33,114 nt of DNA from an uncultured Oligoflexia bacterium (lineage in GTDB: Bacteria > Bdellovibrionota > Bacteriovoracia > Bacteriovoracales > Bacteriovoracaceae), in assembly GCA_937898585.1 (NCBI GenBank), contig CALDHR010000112.1, positions 1-33,114 on the forward strand, read 5' to 3'. Position numbers and translations under genes: made by a program. Below, in pieces: positions 28,588-33,114 of this stretch. The notes under the pieces were generated by a model, which was given only the letters and a program-made list of their open reading frames with translations, was not told the DNA's origin and made no database searches. Each line of letters begins with the position of its first letter. Positions within the stretch are counted from its first letter, which is position 1.

Positions 28588-28931
28588 GATTGTAGCGCCT
28601 GATAAATTTTTTCTTCTGAAGGGAGATGCCCCTCTACTTCTATCACTGAGTGAAAAATATTTCGAGGATCAACATCTCCCCTACTCAAAGCACAATCACC
28701 TGCGACAACAAGAGCTTTTATTTTTTTCATTTTTTTTACAAGATATAAGACATAAGCGGCCTTTTTTACCGTAAGAGGTGAACTAATTAAAAGATAATTG
28801 GCCTTTTCAAAAGAACCAAAGCTCTCTTGTTGCCAGCGAGATAAAGGGAAACAACAGTTTCCTCCCCAGCTATAAACTTTTATTTTATTTTCTTTTAAAA
28901 TCGACATCTTTTTTCCTACATCGGTATTCAT
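28584..28931 (-). CDS. Divergent NuoB-like small subunit
   Basis: 115 aa; SWGGNCCFPLSRW, LLISSPLTVKKAAYVLYLVKKM, LVVAGDCALSRGDVDPRNIFHSVIEVEGHLPSEEKIYQAL collinear with NuoB; ATGA overlap with the NuoCD-like gene. An alternative ATG at 28907 reduces the overlap with the upstream ORF. Confidence 0.65.
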   Translation of the reverse strand: MNTDVGKKMSILKENKIKVYSWGGNCCFPLSRWQQESFGSFEKANYLLISSPLTVKKAAYVLYLVKKMKKIKALVVAGDCALSRGDVDPRNIFHSVIEVEGHLPSEEKIYQALQS

Positions 28932-29949
28932 TCTTTCTTCGCTTTACTGTTTTTTTAAGACGCAGAGAAAGGCCCCCTAGAGTTGAAAAATTATCCTGCC
29001 AAAAAAGAGTCTCTTTATTCCTACGCCAGAGGATATAAAGCTCTCTTTTAATCTTCTCTTCAATCTTCCGGTAAGGAAATCCCCCCTTACAGAGATGAGG
29101 ATAGAGAACAAGCGAAAAAAAATCTTTTTGTTTCATTCGCTCAAAATCACCACTGGAATTAAAGAAATTTTCTTCTTTGCAATTATAGACTCTGCCATAA
29201 GTAGAAAGATGAAGAAGAGAATCTAAAAAAAAGTGATACTGCCTATCTTCTCTTGTTATTCCTTTTCTCTCTTCATCAATGTATCGTCGGCAGGTAAAAT
29301 AGGAAAGTTCTTTTCCTTTGAAGTTCTGAATTTTTTTATCTTTTTCAAGAACATCATAAAGCGCCATACAACTTCTTCTTATTCTCTCCCATTCACTTTT
29401 TCCCACTATTCTTTTCTGTAGCTCATCATTGAGATTAACCCCCTGAGTTACAACAGAAAGCACTTCTCTTTCTTCATATAAATTACTCCAAAAATGCTTA
29501 ATTAAAGAAACCTCTTCAGGAAGAAGCTCTTGGTGATCTCCCTCCTGCCGTGCAATAAAAATGGTTCTTTCTCTTTGATTTTCTTTGAAGAGAATTTTCC
29601 CCACAAGAACAACATGATGAAAAATATGATGGCCAGCAGAATTGTTGGCATCTGCCCCCAAGAGGATAATGCTTTGAGCATTTCCCCATTCATCCAGTGC
29701 ATCACGAATAATTCCTTCACTAAAAGGCCAATGACCAGGACAATTTTCTTGCTCCCTATAAAGCAGCTTCTTTGGCCAATAGAACTTTGTAACCCCTTTG
29801 CTTCCTCTATGATTGGTTATAATGGCAGTAAAAGGACTACTTTTTTCTTCAAATAAGGGAGCAATAGAACACGATGATAAAAAAAATATTAAAAGAAAAA
29901 AGTTGATGCAAAAAGAAGGATCTAATTTTGCAGTGTTTTTCATTGACAA
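28885..29949 (-). CDS. Putative lipoprotein of unknown function
   Basis: 354 aa; N-terminal hydrophobic segment ending in FLSSCS (lipobox-like); overlaps the NuoB-like start. Confidence 0.6.
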   Translation of the reverse strand: MSMKNTAKLDPSFCINFFLLIFFLSSCSIAPLFEEKSSPFTAIITNHRGSKGVTKFYWPKKLLYREQENCPGHWPFSEGIIRDALDEWGNAQSIILLGADANNSAGHHIFHHVVLVGKILFKENQRERTIFIARQEGDHQELLPEEVSLIKHFWSNLYEEREVLSVVTQGVNLNDELQKRIVGKSEWERIRRSCMALYDVLEKDKKIQNFKGKELSYFTCRRYIDEERKGITREDRQYHFFLDSLLHLSTYGRVYNCKEENFFNSSGDFERMKQKDFFSLVLYPHLCKGGFPYRKIEEKIKRELYILWRRNKETLFWQDNFSTLGGLSLRLKKTVKRRKNEYRCRKKDVDFKRK

Positions 29950-29972
29950 AACCTATTCTGATGGGGCATATT
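29943..29972 (+). promoter_or_regulatory. Possible sigma70-type promoter for tRNA-Leu
   Basis: TTGACA at 29943-29948 and CATATT at 29967-29972, spacing 18, about 29 nt before the tRNA. Confidence 0.35.
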
Positions 29973-30000
29973 CGCACCGCTTATCACACCTAACATCTAT

Positions 30001-30091
30001 GCCCAGGTGGTGAAATCGGTAGACACAAGGGACTTAAAATCCCTCGGACCTTCATCGGTCTGTGCGAGTTCAAGTCTCGCCCTGGGCACCA
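30001..30091 (+). tRNA. tRNA-Leu (anticodon UAA), CCA encoded
   Basis: Acceptor stem GCCCAGG (30001-30007)/CCTGGGC (30081-30087); anticodon stem-loop AGGGA-CTTAAAA-TCCCT; long variable arm; GTTCAAGTC T-loop; ACCA 3' end. Confidence 0.95.
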
Positions 30092-30104
30092 CATTCTAAC
30101 TCCC

Positions 30105-31304
30105 TTATAAGCTTGTGCCAACAAAATAGGAAAAGAGAAGAAAAAGGCCAAAAATAACAGTGCTTGCGGCCATTATTTTCTCTCGCTTCAATCTCACAAT
30201 ATCTTTTTGTAATATAAGAATTCCCACAAAAATAAAAAAAATAAAAGCGAGAAGCGGGACAATAACTAATCCTAAGAGCGACTCTAATCTAAAGTCTACA
30301 ACGGCCACGCTATAGAGAAAAATAAAAATAAGCAGCGAGACCACCAGGCCTCTTTTCTTTCTATCCTCAATAAGCTTTTCTAAAAGACCTCCCATTCCTT
30401 CTCGTGCTCCTATAAACACACCAATAAACGAAGAGGAAATGGCGGCAAGACCTATAAAAGGGGCCAAGTAACGAGTCAATCCTTGAAGCTTAGGGCCAAT
30501 TAAGGGAATCACCGAAATATTATTTTCTTGCGCATAAGAAATCTCTTCAGGACCTAGGGCCAAAATAAAAGAGCTAATAAAGAAAAAAACAAGGCCTGAG
30601 AGAATAAGTTGGGCCAATTTCAAAAGAGGGATGATTTTTTCACTCTCTTCTTCTTCTCTATAGGAAAGAATCATAGAGGAGAGCGTTGGGTAATACAAAA
30701 TACTGAAACAAATAAGGGGAACTAAAATAAAAAGAGATTTCAGTAAATCAAAGAAATTAAAAGTACTCCTCGTCCAAATACTAGAAAAATCCCAATAGGG
30801 AATAAGGAGAACTGATAAAAGTAAAAGAATAATAACGAGAGGAGTTGTCAGTAGCTCCATAATCTTTAAAATAAAACGCTCACCTAATATAACCACTAAG
30901 ACGAGGGCCCCTAAAACAAAAAAAGAGAGGAGGTGATAGTCTACTTGTTGTGAAACAAGATTAAAAACATCTTGGCATAAGGCCTTTGAATAGCCAGAGA
31001 GAAGAGAGATAAAAATAAAAAAGTAACCTAGAGAGATAAAAACTGACTTTCTTTTCCCCACAAGAGAAGTAATGACACTGTTAAAACTCAAAGGATTTTT
31101 TGAACTCATTTGCAATCGCGTCATCAAGTAAAGAGAAAAATAAGCAAAAGGAAAAGCAATTAAACAGGACAAGAAGAAAGAAAAAAATCCTCTCTGAGTG
31201 GCCTCTAAAGGTAAATATAATAAACCTGTTCCAATGGCCGTTCCCAAGAAACTGTTTAGCTGTCCTCTATCTTTTTTATTTTTGAAAAAATCCAACATTT
31301 GCAT
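30105..31304 (-). CDS. Aromatic/hydroxy amino-acid permease (HAAAP-like)
   Basis: 399 aa multi-TM protein; FLGTAIGTGLLYLPLEATQRGFFSFFLSCLIAFPFAYFSLYLMTRL. Confidence 0.7.
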   Translation of the reverse strand: MQMLDFFKNKKDRGQLNSFLGTAIGTGLLYLPLEATQRGFFSFFLSCLIAFPFAYFSLYLMTRLQMSSKNPLSFNSVITSLVGKRKSVFISLGYFFIFISLLSGYSKALCQDVFNLVSQQVDYHLLSFFVLGALVLVVILGERFILKIMELLTTPLVIILLLLSVLLIPYWDFSSIWTRSTFNFFDLLKSLFILVPLICFSILYYPTLSSMILSYREEEESEKIIPLLKLAQLILSGLVFFFISSFILALGPEEISYAQENNISVIPLIGPKLQGLTRYLAPFIGLAAISSSFIGVFIGAREGMGGLLEKLIEDRKKRGLVVSLLIFIFLYSVAVVDFRLESLLGLVIVPLLAFIFFIFVGILILQKDIVRLKREKIMAASTVIFGLFLLFSYFVGTSL

Positions 31305-31375
31305 ACTCCACTATCTATCCTATAATGCTTACGTCTAAAAGAATCTAGTAACCAACAGAAAACTTGGGAAAAATT

Positions 31376-32404
31376 ATGACTTTTATAAGGGAATTTTGGG
31401 AATATCTGCTTCTTTCGGCCCCTTACCTCATGCTAGGACTCTTAGTGGCCGCTCTTATCCATGAATTTATCACAGAAAAAACCATTAAAAAGCATTTAGG
31501 CGGATCAGGATTTCTTCCTATTTTCAAAGGAGCTCTCCTTGGCGTCCCTCTCCCTCTCTGCTCTTGTTCCGTTATCCCAGTTGCCGTGGAACTGAAAAAA
31601 AGTGGGGCCAAAAATGGGGCAACTTCGGCCTTTCTTATTTCAACACCAGAATCTGGCATTGACTCTGTGGCGGTTACCTACGCTATGATGGATCTTCCTA
31701 TGACAATTCTTAGACCATTAGTGGCCTTTATTTCTTCTCTCTTGGCCGGCATACTTAACTACCTTTTTAAAACAGACATCTCTGCTCTTGTAGAAGAAAA
31801 AAAAGAGAAAAGCTGTTGTCATCAAGAAAAAGAGAAAACCACTAAAAAGCAAAAAGAAAGAGGCACAATTCAGCGCATTTTGCGCTATGCCTATCACGAC
31901 CTCTTAAAAGATATTGCTCTATGGCTCTGTTTTGGACTTATCGTAGGACACCTCATTAACTACTTTATCCCTGATGATTTTTTTCTTCAATTTTCTTCTT
32001 TCTGGACCAGAATCATCGTTGTTTTTATTGGTATTCCTCTCTACATTTGTGCTTCGGCCTCAACTCCTCTGGCGGCCTCTCTCATTTTAAAAGGCATCTC
32101 ACCTGGAACGGCCCTTTTGCTTTTAACTCTTGGACCGGCCACCAATATTTCTAACCTTGCTGTTCTTCAAAAATATATGGGTAAAAAAAGTATCATCATT
32201 AACATTATCAGTATTGTCATAATCTCCCTTCTTGGTGCCTACTTTTTAGATTTATTTTATGAAAATTATGGACCTATTCAAATGAAGTTAGATTCAAAAC
32301 ATCTTCATGAGCACAATGAGTTTCCTCTTTACACTCACCTCATTACAGGAATTTTTTCATTCCTCTTAATAAGAGCAACATTTTTTGAACTAAAAAAGAA
32401 ATAG
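31376..32404 (+). CDS. Permease, YraQ/DUF318 (SO_0444-like) family
   Basis: GALLGVPLPLCSCSVIPVAVELKKSGAKNGATSAFLISTPESGIDSVAVTYAMM and PLYICASASTPLAASLILKGISPGTALLLLTLGPATN. Confidence 0.85.
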   Translation: MTFIREFWEYLLLSAPYLMLGLLVAALIHEFITEKTIKKHLGGSGFLPIFKGALLGVPLPLCSCSVIPVAVELKKSGAKNGATSAFLISTPESGIDSVAVTYAMMDLPMTILRPLVAFISSLLAGILNYLFKTDISALVEEKKEKSCCHQEKEKTTKKQKERGTIQRILRYAYHDLLKDIALWLCFGLIVGHLINYFIPDDFFLQFSSFWTRIIVVFIGIPLYICASASTPLAASLILKGISPGTALLLLTLGPATNISNLAVLQKYMGKKSIIINIISIVIISLLGAYFLDLFYENYGPIQMKLDSKHLHEHNEFPLYTHLITGIFSFLLIRATFFELKKK

Positions 32405-32412
32405 TGACAACT

Positions 32413-33102
32413 CTATTCTTCTATACTGAGAAGGCGATGTTCTCTTATCAGCAAACTCCTATCGTCGGAACAAGGCGTTTGTCGTTTAAAGAAGAGAACT
32501 GTTCCTTTAGGCCATTTTTCTTTATTGGCCTTTGCTTCTGTTATAACTTCGATGGTAATTTTCTGGCGAAAATTCTTTTTGGCGCCCTCGTTTTTCTCAA
32601 TACTAAAGTAATTGAGTTCTGCTGTAATTTCATTGACACTGCTTTTTACGTCAAATTGAACGGCCGTTCCTTCTAACATAACTGTATTCTCAAGTTTTTT
32701 ATTGAGAAGAGCTATCTCTTTGCAGAAAAAATCAAAGTCTACTGTTTGATCTGTAATCAAATAAGGATAAAAAGCATCTTTTACCCATTCCTCTGAAGAA
32801 GAATGAGAAAACTCATACTGATTTCCACTATTTTTTAATGTTGTGGAAAGAAGATTAAGCTTATTTACGTCACCACTACAACTAGTTTTATCAAGGGAAA
32901 AAAAATATTTCAAGGAATCTCGAACATCTGTGACAGATTGCCCTAAGTTATAACATAAACTTTTTATCCACTCAGACTCCGAGCTGTTAAGAGATCTCAC
33001 ACTTTTAAAATTTGTATTACTTGAGGAAGATTTTCTTATCCTATTTGACTTGGCACAAGAAAGAAAATTAAAAACTAAAAAAGTCAAAAATAAGATTTTC
33101 AT
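32413..33102 (-). CDS. Putative lipoprotein of unknown function
   Basis: 229 aa; MKILFLTFLVFNFLSCAKS signal with lipobox LSCA. Confidence 0.6.
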   Translation of the reverse strand: MKILFLTFLVFNFLSCAKSNRIRKSSSSNTNFKSVRSLNSSESEWIKSLCYNLGQSVTDVRDSLKYFFSLDKTSCSGDVNKLNLLSTTLKNSGNQYEFSHSSSEEWVKDAFYPYLITDQTVDFDFFCKEIALLNKKLENTVMLEGTAVQFDVKSSVNEITAELNYFSIEKNEGAKKNFRQKITIEVITEAKANKEKWPKGTVLFFKRQTPCSDDRSLLIREHRLLSIEE

Positions 33103-33114
33103 TATTTACTCCTC

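Noticed and set aside
32404-32676. 90-aa plus-strand ORF
   Set aside because: Antisense to the lipoprotein gene 32413..33102, no motif; likely spurious.
1-33114. CRISPR arrays, IS elements, phage genes, rRNA
   Set aside because: No regularly spaced repeats, transposase/integrase or phage motifs, or rRNA signature seen on reading the window.

Overview
AT-rich bacterial chromosomal window, densely coded on both strands. Gene content and style suggest a Bdellovibrio/Bacteriovorax-like proteobacterium, but this is a guess and was not tested. Main blocks: (a) 3-4926, a compact six-gene operon encoding a thermostable-hemolysin/GNAT-like protein, an ANL adenylate-forming ligase, a TauD/SyrP-type oxygenase, a flavin reductase, an EamA exporter and an exported alpha/beta hydrolase, which looks like a small-molecule or signal pathway; (b) 5153-5659, an unlisted exported thioredoxin/TlpA-like ORF whose only interruption is a TGA at the first catalytic Cys of the W-C-x-x-C motif, a selenocysteine candidate; (c) an NhaC antiporter and two tandem LuxR-type paralogues, one behind a strong G/C hairpin at its start codon and the other frameshifted; (d) Aap-type amino-acid ABC and TRAP transporter operons; (e) rpsU, polyprenyl synthase, DAHP synthase, MenG/UbiE, isochorismate synthase, YceI and MetG; (f) a Trp-degradation segment (TDO, AMSDH-like ALDH, RidA) downstream of an orphan, very divergent NuoB-like/NuoCD-like pair; (g) tRNA-Leu(UAA), an HAAAP-type permease and a YraQ/DUF318 permease. 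The palindrome GGCC is strikingly frequent over most of the window but absent from the first ~2.1 kb. The strongest leads are the TGA-containing thioredoxin and the orphan NuoB/NuoCD-like module.
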